Positions 1-8,840 are shown, counted from the first letter of the stretch. The stretch is 64,000 nucleotides of DNA from an uncultured Acetatifactor sp. (GCA_910578815.1 CAJTSE010000018.1:1-64000); one strand, 5' to 3'. Notes: a model not told the origin generated them from the sequence alone. Numbers and translations are program-made.

Positions 1-11
1 AAAATTTATAA

Positions 12-51
12 AAAACCTGCTAAAAAGTCTTGACTTTTGTTAGCAGGTTTT
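12..51 (-). terminator. Hairpin terminator downstream of the Tad-like operon
   Basis: The arms AAAACCTGCTAA and TTAGCAGGTTTT flank a second small stem (AAAGTC/GACTTT). The hairpin is A/T-tailed on both sides, so it could stop transcription from either direction. It is about 180 bp past the last gene of the minus-strand operon. The stretch 52-228 shows no convincing gene. Confidence 0.6.
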
Positions 52-228
52 CATGGAAAACCTCCTTCGATGGTTTTGAAAATATTGGTTGCCAGGTGTC
101 AATGGTGCATTCTGTCAGACAGCTACAAAAAGCCGCTGGGGTACATGTTACCGCCTCCTTTGCATGGTATATTTCCCGTCAGTCTGCGGCGGGGGTAAAA
201 GCCCTGGGGCAGTCCTGCCTATGGCTGT

Positions 229-1107
229 TTATCCGAAGAAAGCCCCCAGGGAGCCCAGTACCTCCGTACACAGCACCACCAGGTAGATGATCATGATGCA
301 GATCAGCATCATCATGGAATAGCGCTGCATCTTCTTGGGGCGCTTGGAGGCCTCTTTTTTCAGGCTGTTCTGCTCAATCTGCCGCATGTCAAAGCAGATC
401 ATCTTAAAGTACATCCGCTGGTCATCACCTCGCAGGACCCCCACAAGCCCCCTTACCACGTCGGAGAGCATGGGGCTCCCGATGCGGGTCTCGAAGTGGA
501 TCAAGGCGTTCTCATAATTTCCCGTTTTCATGTCCGCAATGGTCTGATCAAGCTCCGCCCCGAAATCCCTGCCGGCCACCCGGCGGTAGGAGGTCAGGAT
601 CTTCAGCACGTCCCTGTCATTTTCCAGGTTTTGCCCGATGGTAAGGGCAAAGCGGGGGATTTCCGCCTCTATGAGTTTGCGGCGCTTTTTTACAAAGTCA
701 AATGCCGCATAGTAGGTGGAAAACCACAGCGCCACCGCCAGCCCCACAAGGATGGGGACGGCGAGCGGGAGGACGGACATCAGGGGAAGCGCGCACAGGA
801 CCACGCCTCCGGCAGCCACCCAGGCTCTGGCCGTATAGACCTCCGGGGTCATCTCCAGCCCGGCGATATGCAGGGCAGCCTGCAGTTTGTTCCGTTTCAG
901 CCGGTCCAGGCGCAGGTGAGGCGCAAAAAAGGCGGCGATCCTGGTAAGGTACACATCCAGCAGCTTTTCGTTTTTTACGCCCCGCTGTTTCCGTGCCAGC
1001 ATCATCATCTTTGAGGTCCTGCCGGTGGGGATGTCTGCAAAGGCGCAGGACAGGTTGTATACCGCAATGCCGAACAGGACGACAGCAGTAAAAGCAAGGA
1101 TCATCAT
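229..1107 (-). CDS. TadC-like type II secretion system F-domain membrane protein
   Basis: 292 aa. An N-terminal membrane segment is followed by a cytoplasmic basic stretch, a paired hydrophobic region around residues 95-135, a cytoplasmic T2SF-like domain, and a final hydrophobic helix near residues 265-285. This is the layout of TadB/TadC inner-membrane platform proteins, which link the TadA ATPase to the growing pilus. The start codon overlaps the stop of the upstream TadB-like gene (ATGA, 1104-1107), indicating translational coupling. It is the last gene of the operon. The family call rests on layout and context more than on a single diagnostic motif. Confidence 0.75.
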   Translation of the reverse strand: MMILAFTAVVLFGIAVYNLSCAFADIPTGRTSKMMMLARKQRGVKNEKLLDVYLTRIAAFFAPHLRLDRLKRNKLQAALHIAGLEMTPEVYTARAWVAAGGVVLCALPLMSVLPLAVPILVGLAVALWFSTYYAAFDFVKKRRKLIEAEIPRFALTIGQNLENDRDVLKILTSYRRVAGRDFGAELDQTIADMKTGNYENALIHFETRIGSPMLSDVVRGLVGVLRGDDQRMYFKMICFDMRQIEQNSLKKEASKRPKKMQRYSMMMLICIMIIYLVVLCTEVLGSLGAFFG

Positions 1108-2036
1108 GTGCCGTCACCTCCGTATTCTATGGGCCTGCTCAGTTTCATGATCTGCGTCAGCGAGAACAGGATGATGGCGGCGCAGACCGCCAGGGCGATC
1201 TTGCCCGGGGTGGTGTAGATCAGGGTATGGAACCAGTCCTTGTTCAGGAAGTACAGAAGCGGTACATTTGCGATTACCAGGAACATCATGGTGACCGCCT
1301 CCCGCCTGGGCTCCTGCAGCATGGCCTCCAGCTCAGACTGTACCACGCGCACATCGGAGAATTTCTGCACGATGGTGGGCAGGGTGTTCTTCATGGAACG
1401 GTCAGACTGGCACTGGATCAGGATGTTTGCCCATTCGTGAAAGACCCGGTTGGGGATCTTCATCTTCAGGCTGTTGATGGCGCTGGTGGTGTTGGCGCTG
1501 ATCAGCTCGCTCTCATAGACGAATGCCTCAAAGGTGGCTTTCACGGGCTCGTTGAGGTACGCCAGGTTTTCCTTCACGGAGCGGATCAGGTCCTCCGTCC
1601 GCAGGTAAGAGGTGGTGATGATGGAGATGGCCGTCTCCAGTTCCTCGTTTAGGTGCTTTTTGTAGCTGGCAGAGGTGCTCCGCAGATACCAGACAGGGAT
1701 CAGGGAGAAGCCAAGGCCCAGGACAGGCACCAGGTAGGCGTTGCCGATCAGCAGGGCAAGCACGGCACCTGCCGCAAACAGGATCAGGGTCAGGCGGGTC
1801 ACGGCATCATAGCGGTCAGCCCGCCCGGTGTCCTTTAAGATCTGCCGGATCTCGTAATCCTGGCTGAAAAACCGCTGGGCGGGCCTGCCCATGAGCACGT
1901 TCAGCTCGTCGCCCAGGGTGGCAGTCCTGCGGCGGGAACGGAAGATGACTTCCATTATATCCTTCAGCCGCACGCCGGACAGCGCAAAGAGCCCTGAGAC
2001 AGTCAGGGCAAAACAGATGATGTAAATCCACTGCAT
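1104..2036 (-). CDS. TadB-like type II secretion system F-domain membrane protein
   Basis: 310 aa. One N-terminal transmembrane helix (about residues 3-20), a cytoplasmic segment, a hydrophobic pair around residues 85-120, a soluble T2SF-type helical domain (about 125-235) and C-terminal hydrophobic helices (about 250-300). It would pair with the following TadC-like protein as the inner-membrane platform of a Tad/Flp-type machine. It starts directly after the TadA-like gene stop at 2037 and overlaps the next gene by four bases. Such a tight tadA-tadB-tadC order is typical of tad loci. Confidence 0.78.
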   Translation of the reverse strand: MQWIYIICFALTVSGLFALSGVRLKDIMEVIFRSRRRTATLGDELNVLMGRPAQRFFSQDYEIRQILKDTGRADRYDAVTRLTLILFAAGAVLALLIGNAYLVPVLGLGFSLIPVWYLRSTSASYKKHLNEELETAISIITTSYLRTEDLIRSVKENLAYLNEPVKATFEAFVYESELISANTTSAINSLKMKIPNRVFHEWANILIQCQSDRSMKNTLPTIVQKFSDVRVVQSELEAMLQEPRREAVTMMFLVIANVPLLYFLNKDWFHTLIYTTPGKIALAVCAAIILFSLTQIMKLSRPIEYGGDGT

Positions 2037-3407
2037 TTATGTTTCCTCCTTCAGGTTAAATTCCGCCAGCTCCTTATGGGAGATCCCATTGTCCAGCAGC
2101 CGCTTTTTCAGCGTGTCGGAGATCAGCCCGGTCTTTTTATGGCTGCCGATCACATGGGCATTCCCATTCCCGTCAATCACGTTGTCCGTCACCTCGTATT
2201 TATAGAGGGAGCGGTAGAGCAGCCGCCCGTCCTGGTAGTCGGTGCCCTCGATGATCTCCATGATCTTCCGGGAGCGGTCCTCCAGCTGCTTGGTGAACAC
2301 CACCACGGGGTAAGCCTCCACCATGATCTGCATCAGGATGGAGTCGTCCATGCTGTACTTCCGCTTGGCAAGGGTCATCATCCTGCGGTAGGTGCTCTCG
2401 CAGGAGTTGGAGTGGATGGTGGTGCAGACCGTGTGGCCGGTGCGGGAGCTTTCGGCGGCGGACAGGCTTTCTGCCGCAGACCGCATCTCGCCCACGCCGA
2501 TCACATCAGGGTGCTTGCGCAGGACCCGCTCCAGAAGGAAGTCCTGGTTGATGTTCATGGCCGGGTTTTCATGGGGCCGGGTCAGCAGGTGGACCACGGA
2601 GTTTAGGATGTTGCCGTTTTCATCCCGCTTTACCAGGTCAAACTCCCGGCTGCCCTCTTCGATGGTGATGAGGCGCCGGTTGTTGGGCACGTTGGATAGG
2701 AGCCACGCCATGATGGTGGTCTTGCCGGAGCCCGTGGAGCCTGCGATGCACACCGATACCCCGTAGCGGATGCAGGCGGTCAGGAAATGGAGCATCTCCG
2801 CCGTGGCGCTGCCGGACTCTAACAGGATCTCTTCCGATACGGTCTGCTGGTTGACGATGCGGATGGAGGCGTTCACCCCCACCTCCGGGTCAACGATTGG
2901 GGTCTTGTCCACCGAGATCCGGATGTTCTTGTCCAGGAAGCCAAGGACGGAGGGCATGGTGTCGTCGATCACCATGCCGCAGGCGTTCAGCATGCGGCGG
3001 ATCACGTCGATGGCGTGCTGGGGGGAAGAGAACTTGTCCGGGATCTTGATGCTGCGTCCGCTGTTCATGATGACCTCAATATCGTTGTAGGCGTTGATGT
3101 TCACTTCCTCCACGCCGGGGCGGTAGATCCACTTTTTCAGGAAGGAATAGCCGGCCATGTCCTCATACAGCTTTTCGCACAGTTCTTTGGGGGTCAGCCC
3201 TTCGATGGAGTATCTGCGCTTTACAAGGTACTGCGCCATGAGCTCCTTCAGGACGGAGGCCGCCCGCTCCGTGTCCCCGTCGCCGGCCTCCGCAATGGTG
3301 GAGGCGTGGTTCTCGGAGAAATACCGCTGTACGTCCTCCAGCACCTGTTCGTAGGTCAGTCCCTCGCCGGCAGTCTGTGAAAAGAAAATGTCATTCAGGT
3401 TGTTCAT
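2037..3407 (-). CDS. tadA: TadA/CpaF-type secretion ATPase
   Basis: 456 aa. Hexameric secretion ATPase that would power assembly of a Tad/Flp-like pilus or conjugation-associated appendage. Walker A GSTGSGKTT is at about residues 223-231, a TIEEGSREF Asp-box-like motif near 248, Walker B-like DVIGVGEMR near 301-309, and a His-box-like GHTVCTTIHSNS near 324-335; together these diagnose the VirB11/CpaF family. The start at 3407 is chosen because AGGAGG (3417-3422) lies nine bases upstream; an in-frame ATG at 3428 has no such site. The 5' end overlaps the TadZ-like gene by 17 bases. Confidence 0.9.
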   Translation of the reverse strand: MNNLNDIFFSQTAGEGLTYEQVLEDVQRYFSENHASTIAEAGDGDTERAASVLKELMAQYLVKRRYSIEGLTPKELCEKLYEDMAGYSFLKKWIYRPGVEEVNINAYNDIEVIMNSGRSIKIPDKFSSPQHAIDVIRRMLNACGMVIDDTMPSVLGFLDKNIRISVDKTPIVDPEVGVNASIRIVNQQTVSEEILLESGSATAEMLHFLTACIRYGVSVCIAGSTGSGKTTIMAWLLSNVPNNRRLITIEEGSREFDLVKRDENGNILNSVVHLLTRPHENPAMNINQDFLLERVLRKHPDVIGVGEMRSAAESLSAAESSRTGHTVCTTIHSNSCESTYRRMMTLAKRKYSMDDSILMQIMVEAYPVVVFTKQLEDRSRKIMEIIEGTDYQDGRLLYRSLYKYEVTDNVIDGNGNAHVIGSHKKTGLISDTLKKRLLDNGISHKELAEFNLKEET

Positions 3408-4212
3408 CCGAAAATTCCTCCTGTTCATAATCCGCGCCGGTTTCCGTGGGTGCCGCCATGCCCTGTGTTTCCCCGGCCTCCATCTGCTCCAGCGCCCCCA
3501 GCACCCTGTTCAGCGAGGCAATGTACTTGGCATTGCAGTATTTCAGGGCCTGGAACATGCCGCCCTCCGTGGCGCAGCGGTCGATCTCCTTGCCGTAGGG
3601 CAGGAGCCCGTCAAAGCCGCCGATGAGGTAGCCCATCTCTTCAAAGGCATGGAAGGGCCGCGCCATTCCCGCAAAGGTCAGGTGACTGTCATAGTGGAAC
3701 CGTCCGTCCGCAAGGAGGGGCTGGTGTGCCTTTAAGTAGTTGATGCCCTTTAAGTCCGGCGTCAGGATGCGGGCCACCAGGTCGCCGGAGGCTATGGCGG
3801 CAGGCGTGAACACATTCGTCATGCTGGGGCCGCAGTCCAGGATGACAAAGTCTACCAGCTTTGACGCGGCGGATACCAGCTGCAGCACCATGTTGAAATC
3901 CGTTTCCGGGTAGCTTAAGGGTGTTTCCCCGGCGCTGTATCCCATGAGCCCGATAAAGGGGTAGGATTTTAGGACGGTCACATGGCTGGCCACCAGGGAG
4001 GTGTCGATCTCCACGCTGCTCAGTACCTGCCCGATGGAGGCGTTTGTTTCAATAAGCTGTTCGGGCAGCCAGACGGGCAGCATGGGGACGCCGGCCTCCC
4101 CGTTTATGATGATGGCTTTCCTTTTGTCCCGGGTCAGCGCTTTGGCGAGGATGCAGCAGAACATGGACTTGCCGCTGCCGGGGCTGCCCCATACGGTGAT
4201 AACTTTTCCCAT
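3391..4212 (-). CDS. TadZ/CpaE-like P-loop ATPase
   Basis: 273 aa from the ATG at 4212, which has an AGGAG site just upstream. A longer frame reaching 4473 overlaps the upstream gene and has no domain logic. The P-loop GSPGSGKS sits at residues 9-16, followed by a MinD/ParA-like core with a DCGPSM segment resembling the switch region. TadZ/CpaE proteins localise the Tad machine to a cell site. It is placed between the CpaB-like gene and TadA, as in many tad loci. The acidic C terminus has no recognised motif. Confidence 0.8.
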   Translation of the reverse strand: MGKVITVWGSPGSGKSMFCCILAKALTRDKRKAIIINGEAGVPMLPVWLPEQLIETNASIGQVLSSVEIDTSLVASHVTVLKSYPFIGLMGYSAGETPLSYPETDFNMVLQLVSAASKLVDFVILDCGPSMTNVFTPAAIASGDLVARILTPDLKGINYLKAHQPLLADGRFHYDSHLTFAGMARPFHAFEEMGYLIGGFDGLLPYGKEIDRCATEGGMFQALKYCNAKYIASLNRVLGALEQMEAGETQGMAAPTETGADYEQEEFSDEQPE

Positions 4213-4228
4213 GGTTTTCTCCTTTCCG

Positions 4229-5086
4229 TCAATTCTGCGGGGCAGCCGTCCCGTTACCGGCGCTGCCATTGTCCGCCTCTGCATCCGGGGGATTGGGGGA
4301 AGTTTCCGCCGTTTCCCCGGCAGTCTCCCTGTTACCCTCATCCGGGGCTGCCGTTTCTTCCAGCAGTTCAGGGTGATAGGTCTCCAGGATGGATTGTGCC
4401 TGTAAGGAAAGCAGTTCTTCCGCCAGTGTGTCATTGCCACGGGAGACCAGCGCCACATGGGCGACGCCGTCATTTTCCAGCATGGTTATGATCCTGGCCT
4501 GTTCGGGGCTTGCCAGCACAGTGATGGTGGCGGACTGCTTTTTTTCCTCGTCCGCTGTTAATTCCCGGGTGTTATCCACGTTGATGCCGTCCGCATCCGT
4601 CACGGACAGCACACGGACGTAACGCAGCTCCGGCACTTCCTCAGCCGTGTCAAGGAAGTGGTAGATGCGGATGATGTCGCCGGGCTGCAGCTTGTCAGAG
4701 AGGCCCGATGCCAGTGTCTTGACCGTCAGGGAGATGGCAGTCATGCCGGAGGGGATGCTGTTTAAGGCCACGTCGGAGGAAATGGGCGCCATGCTGACCT
4801 TGGTGGTGAGGATGTAGTCCCCCTGGGCAAGGTCGGCGGTGGCGTAGAGCCCGTTTACATCCTCCAGGGAGCGGGCAATGTTGGGGGGCAGGTTGAAGCT
4901 CACCACCTCCACCACTTCGGTGTTGGAGGCGGTGATCTGCTCGCCCTTCTGTACCGGCTGGGTGATCCGGACGATCTCGGTCTTGCCGTTGGTCTGCCTT
5001 GCAATGGTGGGCAGGGCGACAAAGGCGATGATGGCTGCCAGCAGGAGGCTGAGCATGCCGAACAGGAAGCGGTTGTTCAGTTTCAT
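4229..5086 (-). CDS. CpaB-like SAF-domain protein
   Basis: 285 aa. One N-terminal membrane anchor (about residues 8-28), then an extracytoplasmic SAF-like region (about 38-100) with the motif pattern QPVQKGEQIT, and a second domain resembling RcpC/CpaB (about 115-215). The Pro/Glu/Ala-rich C-terminal tail (about 240-285) looks disordered. In Gram-negative Tad systems CpaB/RcpC supports the secretin. This organism is probably a monoderm, so its role would be outside the membrane or in the wall. An AAGGAG site precedes the ATG. Confidence 0.75.
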   Translation of the reverse strand: MKLNNRFLFGMLSLLLAAIIAFVALPTIARQTNGKTEIVRITQPVQKGEQITASNTEVVEVVSFNLPPNIARSLEDVNGLYATADLAQGDYILTTKVSMAPISSDVALNSIPSGMTAISLTVKTLASGLSDKLQPGDIIRIYHFLDTAEEVPELRYVRVLSVTDADGINVDNTRELTADEEKKQSATITVLASPEQARIITMLENDGVAHVALVSRGNDTLAEELLSLQAQSILETYHPELLEETAAPDEGNRETAGETAETSPNPPDAEADNGSAGNGTAAPQN

Positions 5087-5221
5087 AATGGTTTGTTCTC
5101 CTTTTCTGATTATGATTTGCGCATATCTCTGGCTGGCACACGGAGGCAGCGCCGATAGAGCACCGAATCCGCTCTGGAATGTCAGGCTGCAAACCAGTGC
5201 GCCGCAATAGGATATGTTGCT

Positions 5222-5719
5222 TTATGTCATGGAAATGATCAAAGTAAACAGGCTGCCTGCCGCTATAAATGGGACAAAGGGCAGGGAAAGGGGTTTTGCT
5301 CTGCCCCTACGCCTGCATAAAATGATTAGGACGGCGCAGGCAGACAGCAGGGCGGCAAGCATCAGGATTCCCAGCATACGGTAAGGGCCGTAGATGAAGC
5401 CTGTGGCTGCCGCCAGTTTGATGTCGCCGCCGCCCACCCCGGCGCCGCCCCTGGAAAGCAGGGCGGCAGTGAGCAGAATCAGGAAGCCCGCCGCACATCC
5501 CGCCAGAGAAAAGCCAAGGGATGCCTGAAAGGATGCGCCTGTTCCCTGCATATGGACCGGCAGGGAGGCGAGGGCAGCGGGGCAGAAAAAAACGAGCGCC
5601 TGGTTGGGCACCCGTCTGGTGCGGATGTCATATGCTGCAAAGCCTGTAAGGCAGCAGAATACCAGCGTTTCATAGGATAAGGAAATCAGGCTATTCACGG
5701 TTGGTATACCAGTCGTCAA
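5222..5719 (-). CDS. A24-family prepilin peptidase (TadV/CpaA-like)
   Basis: 165 aa polytopic membrane protein. Both catalytic aspartates of the GXGD aspartic peptidases are visible: Asp in AAYDIRTRRVPN (about residue 31) and Asp in GVGGGDIKL (about residue 98). It should cleave class III-type leader peptides of the locus's pseudopilins. It lacks the N-methyltransferase domain of PilD, as Tad-type enzymes do. The start overlaps the end of the large secreted-protein gene by 29 bases, which argues for co-translation. Confidence 0.85.
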   Translation of the reverse strand: MTTGIPTVNSLISLSYETLVFCCLTGFAAYDIRTRRVPNQALVFFCPAALASLPVHMQGTGASFQASLGFSLAGCAAGFLILLTAALLSRGGAGVGGGDIKLAAATGFIYGPYRMLGILMLAALLSACAVLIILCRRRGRAKPLSLPFVPFIAAGSLFTLIISMT

Positions 5720-7493
5720 AGAGGCTGCCGTGTATGGTGACGTGGTCGTTTACATTGACGGACAGCATCCCGTCCGGCGTCCAGGTATCCCACACCTGGG
5801 TATAGACCCTGTAGTCTGTATTGTCAGGGAACCATACAGGGGTAAAGTGGGCAGCCCGCCCGTAGGTGGAATACTCGTTTGCCCGGAAAGTGAACTTTGC
5901 GCTGCGCCCGCTGGAAACGCGCTGCAAAAGCCGCAGGTAAGTGCGGTACTGGAATTCCGGAAATACGGAGAGGGCGGTCTGGGGGTTGGTGACATGCCCT
6001 GCCGGGGCGTCCGTGGACAGTACTGCGCCTACTTCTGTCTTGACTCCGTAGCCGCTTTTCATATCCTTGCCGTTTGCGGTGGGCACAAGGTCGTCCGGCA
6101 GCAGGGACATAGTCCCGGACAGGGAGGCGGAGTAGCCGGTATAGCGGTATTTCCATTCCCCCTCATCCACCCACTTCCCTTCGTCCACCCATTCGCCCTC
6201 GTCCTCCCAGTCCCCGTGATTTTCAGTGCAGCCGGGCGGGCAGGTGCTGCCGCAGGGTTCATCATGCCACTGCCAGTCGGAATGCCATTTCCAGTCGGGG
6301 TGCCATACCCACTTGGCTTTCCAGTAGCAGCTCCACACGCCCCAGTTTGCCGTCAGCTTCTGGGGATTGGCGGGAAGGGCGGGAGGGGAGTAGCCGGGAT
6401 AGGTGTCCGTTGCCAGTGGGTCGGGCGGTATCCTTTCGTTCAGATCCACGATCCTGGCGGTAAAGGAGGTTTTCGCCGTGGTGGCGCCGGACACCGACAC
6501 CGTGATGCTGACATCCTGGGGCGTGCCGGGGGTATGCCACTTGACCCATACCACCTGGGAATCATCCTCAGGGATCACGATGTTGTTGACCTGGTAGGAG
6601 GTGCCGAGGATCTGGAAGGTCACGGAGGCAGGATTGTCAGGCGTCAGGTTTTCATCCGTGTGGAGGGTGACGGAGGTGATCACATCCGTGTTTACCCGGT
6701 ATTCCATATCGGGGGCCTCAAGGCCGCCCTCCGGCACAGGCGGCAGCTCCTGGAACCGCACGATGCCCACGCCGAGGCTGCTTATGATGTCTGCGTTGGC
6801 CTGTTTCCCGGTGGTGCTGCCCGCCCATGCCGGGAGCCCTAAGTCGCTGTACTCCAGGAACAGGGCCAAGGGCAGGTTCTTATGGGTCAGGGAGGTCATG
6901 GTGCGCCTCAGTGCGCCGCCGGAAAGCTGGTCATACAGGGCGGCCTCAGTTGCGGTCATGCAGTAAAACAGCCCGTTGTGGGTAAAGTAGGCAAGGGGTT
7001 CCACCAGCAGCTTGTACTTGCCTGCCAGCATGGCCTCATAGCTGACGCCTGCATCCCCGGCGATCATCATGCAGGCGTACTCGCTGCAGAAGTACCGCTT
7101 GATGGACTCTATGTTGTTCCTGCCGGTGCTGCTGACAATGGTGGGCATGGGGCTGGCGGGGGTTCTGCAGCTGTAAGTAGCGCCGGCTTGCGGGGATAGG
7201 TCTGTTCCGCCCAGGTACTGCAGCTTGCTTACCTTGCCGAAATACAGGACGCTGCTGTTTTGGACCGTATTGGAATAATCCATTGGGGTTGAGACGGCGG
7301 CACCGGTCTCGGCATCCACTACTGTGATGCGCACGCCGTCATTGCCGGGGGTCCACTTGTTTGTGGAAGTGCCCTGGCCCATGCCGCCGCCCCCGCTGTC
7401 CATGTTCCCCTCGCCGGCGGCAAAGGCTGTGGCAGGTGAGCAGCACAGCATGAGCGCCAAGGCACAGAGGGTGGCAAAAAATCGTTTCATCAT
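5691..7493 (-). CDS. Large secreted Trp-rich protein of the Tad-like locus
   Basis: 600 aa, not recognised. A Sec signal peptide is clear: MMKRFF, a hydrophobic core, then cleavage near TAFAA (about residue 26). The mature protein begins with a Gly-rich stretch. About residues 385-445 form an aromatic block of W-H-x-D-W repeats, a CGSTCPPGC cysteine cluster, and repeated W-x-D/E-E-G-E/K-W-V-D-E-G units. The rest looks beta-rich. Position before the prepilin peptidase suggests a surface or tip component, possibly an adhesin; that is inference. RBS AAGGAG precedes 7493. A strong terminator-like hairpin lies just upstream (7525-7553). Confidence 0.75.
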   Translation of the reverse strand: MMKRFFATLCALALMLCCSPATAFAAGEGNMDSGGGGMGQGTSTNKWTPGNDGVRITVVDAETGAAVSTPMDYSNTVQNSSVLYFGKVSKLQYLGGTDLSPQAGATYSCRTPASPMPTIVSSTGRNNIESIKRYFCSEYACMMIAGDAGVSYEAMLAGKYKLLVEPLAYFTHNGLFYCMTATEAALYDQLSGGALRRTMTSLTHKNLPLALFLEYSDLGLPAWAGSTTGKQANADIISSLGVGIVRFQELPPVPEGGLEAPDMEYRVNTDVITSVTLHTDENLTPDNPASVTFQILGTSYQVNNIVIPEDDSQVVWVKWHTPGTPQDVSITVSVSGATTAKTSFTARIVDLNERIPPDPLATDTYPGYSPPALPANPQKLTANWGVWSCYWKAKWVWHPDWKWHSDWQWHDEPCGSTCPPGCTENHGDWEDEGEWVDEGKWVDEGEWKYRYTGYSASLSGTMSLLPDDLVPTANGKDMKSGYGVKTEVGAVLSTDAPAGHVTNPQTALSVFPEFQYRTYLRLLQRVSSGRSAKFTFRANEYSTYGRAAHFTPVWFPDNTDYRVYTQVWDTWTPDGMLSVNVNDHVTIHGSLFDDWYTNRE

Positions 7494-7524
7494 ATATCAC
7501 GCTCCTTAGATAATTTCTGTTAAA

Positions 7525-7553
7525 TGAAAAACCGCCACGGAAAAGTGACGGTC
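7525..7553 (-). terminator. Intrinsic terminator between the PET-rich gene and the secreted Trp-rich gene
   Basis: On the minus strand ACCGTCAC and GTGGCGGT form a stem around TTTTCC, followed directly by TTTTTCATTT. It sits 58 bp past the stop of the 7612-8178 gene and about 30 bp before the next start. It probably attenuates expression of the distal genes, unless an undetected promoter lies after it. Confidence 0.7.
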
Positions 7554-7611
7554 TGCTCAGTATCATGCGCCGCTGGGCGCAGGTTCCATATTCAGTTGTA
7601 AAATCCATGCC

Positions 7612-8178
7612 CTACATATCGCCAACCATCTTGTCGGGATCCCCGGTGCTGTCTGAGGTTGTCTGCTCCACCTGGCTGGGCACCACCCAGCCGAATACAG
7701 GGTCATATACGGCGCCGTTTTCATTGACGGAGCCGGGGGCAGGCGTATTGTCCTGTGCCGGGGGTGTGGTCGGTGCAGGCTCCGTTTCCTCCGGCGCATA
7801 GGTGGGCGGCGCAGACGGGTCTTCGGGATCGCCTTCAGCCGCAGGCGGTTCAGGGGGCTCCGTCTTAAGATCCTCCCCCTCAGGGGTAAAGTCAATGACG
7901 ACCTCGCCCTCGGATTCGTCCACCACCTTGGGGTATTCCTCCATGGGCTCTTTTGTGGCAGTCGGCGCAGGCGTATGGGTGGGGGCGGGGGTTGCCGTAT
8001 TTGCGGCGGGCACCGGGGATTCCTGCAGTTCCGGTGCCCCGTTGTTGGCGGCCACATCCTCCGGCTGGAAATTGTTATCCCTGTCCCTGTTCACCACAAA
8101 ACAGACGGCCAAAATGCTGATGCAGGCAGCCGCCAGCACGGAAAACAGAAACTTCTTTGATTTGAAAATTTTCTTCAT
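7612..8178 (-). CDS. Membrane-anchored Pro/Glu/Thr-rich protein
   Basis: 188 aa. A basic start MKKIFKSKK is followed by one transmembrane helix (about residues 10-29). The long, low-complexity extracytoplasmic region is rich in Pro, Glu, Thr and Ala. It ends with a short conserved-looking segment (YDPVFGWVVPS, about residues 157-167). Proteins of this design recur next to Tad-like genes in clostridial integrative elements, perhaps the DUF6550 group, though that assignment is from memory. The role is unknown; a stalk or wall-spanning spacer is possible. It has its own RBS and ends before a terminator. Confidence 0.7.
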   Translation of the reverse strand: MKKIFKSKKFLFSVLAAACISILAVCFVVNRDRDNNFQPEDVAANNGAPELQESPVPAANTATPAPTHTPAPTATKEPMEEYPKVVDESEGEVVIDFTPEGEDLKTEPPEPPAAEGDPEDPSAPPTYAPEETEPAPTTPPAQDNTPAPGSVNENGAVYDPVFGWVVPSQVEQTTSDSTGDPDKMVGDM

Positions 8179-8248
8179 GGTCTGAATCTCCTTTCGTTGC
8201 TATATAAATATCCCTTACGGTCTGGGGGAAAGCTTTTTCAACAAAATC

Positions 8249-8833
8249 CTAAAATTTTGTGTTGTGGTAGCCCGTCAGCTCTATGTGCTGGGTGATGGCG
8301 GGGTACTGGCGGCCGAACATGAAGATGTAAAACTCGGCGTCACAGGAGAAGACATACTCCACCCGGTCCCCTGCCACATGGAAGGAAAGGATGATATTTT
8401 TCACCTGGTAATCATCCGTGGAAAGGGGGAGCTTGTTTGCCAGCCCGTCCGTAATGGTTTCCTCCAGCATGGCGGTATAGCTGCTGCTAGAGTACAGGGT
8501 ATTTAAGTACTCGCTGAAGTTGGTCTCCCGCTGGGAGCGGTAGGTATCTGCGTAGATGCTGGCGCTCAAATTGTTCAGTTCCATTTTCGCACCATTCCGT
8601 ATGTTTATGCAAGTAATTTTTACGGAAGCATACAGCAGCAGGAAAGAGACCAGGATTACCACGCCCATCACAAGGAAGCAGGTGTAGATGGACATATCGC
8701 CGCGGTCATTTGCCAGACGTTTCTTTATGCGCAGGCCCGCATATTGAAGTTTGCTGCCAAAGCAGCATGCGGGCCGCGCAGCGGTCAGGGAAAAATCTTC
8801 CCTGCCTCGATCATGTAAACAAATTTTCTTCAT
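8249..8833 (-). CDS. TadE-like pseudopilin/minor pilin-like membrane protein with an embedded palindromic repeat
   Basis: 194 aa from the ATG at 8833, which has an AGGTG-type RBS; an upstream ATG at 8884 would overlap the preceding gene. One transmembrane helix (about residues 50-70) follows a basic leader ending RLANDRGDMS, as in TadE/TadG or DUF4320-like proteins, and a soluble extracytoplasmic domain follows. Leader residues about 8-29 are encoded by the minus strand of a 66-bp palindromic repeat (8746-8811) whose relative lies upstream of dapA. The insertion keeps frame and lies before the membrane helix. Whether this leader is tolerated or processed is unknown. Confidence 0.7.
   Translation of the reverse strand: MKKICLHDRGREDFSLTAARPACCFGSKLQYAGLRIKKRLANDRGDMSIYTCFLVMGVVILVSFLLLYASVKITCINIRNGAKMELNNLSASIYADTYRSQRETNFSEYLNTLYSSSSYTAMLEETITDGLANKLPLSTDDYQVKNIILSFHVAGDRVEYVFSCDAEFYIFMFGRQYPAITQHIELTGYHNTKF
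8746..8811. repeat. 66-bp palindromic repeat, copy A (inside a coding region)
   Basis: It contains three consecutive inverted repeats: TTTGCTGC/GCAGCA, a GCGGGCCGCGC block, and AGGGA/TCCCT around AAAATCT, ending in CCTCGAT. It aligns along its whole length with 54872-54936 in the dapA leader region, which has the same order of hairpins and the same CTCGAT end. Here it lies within the pseudopilin-like gene, and its length is a multiple of three. Confidence 0.7.
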
Positions 8834-8840
8834 AGGCACC

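Noticed and set aside
4695..5207. A 170-codon minus-strand frame in the gap between the CpaB-like and prepilin peptidase genes, considered as a possible small pilin
   Set aside because: Most of it lies inside the CpaB-like gene in another frame, its composition is Arg/His/Gln-rich, and the unique part has no hydrophobic pilin segment.
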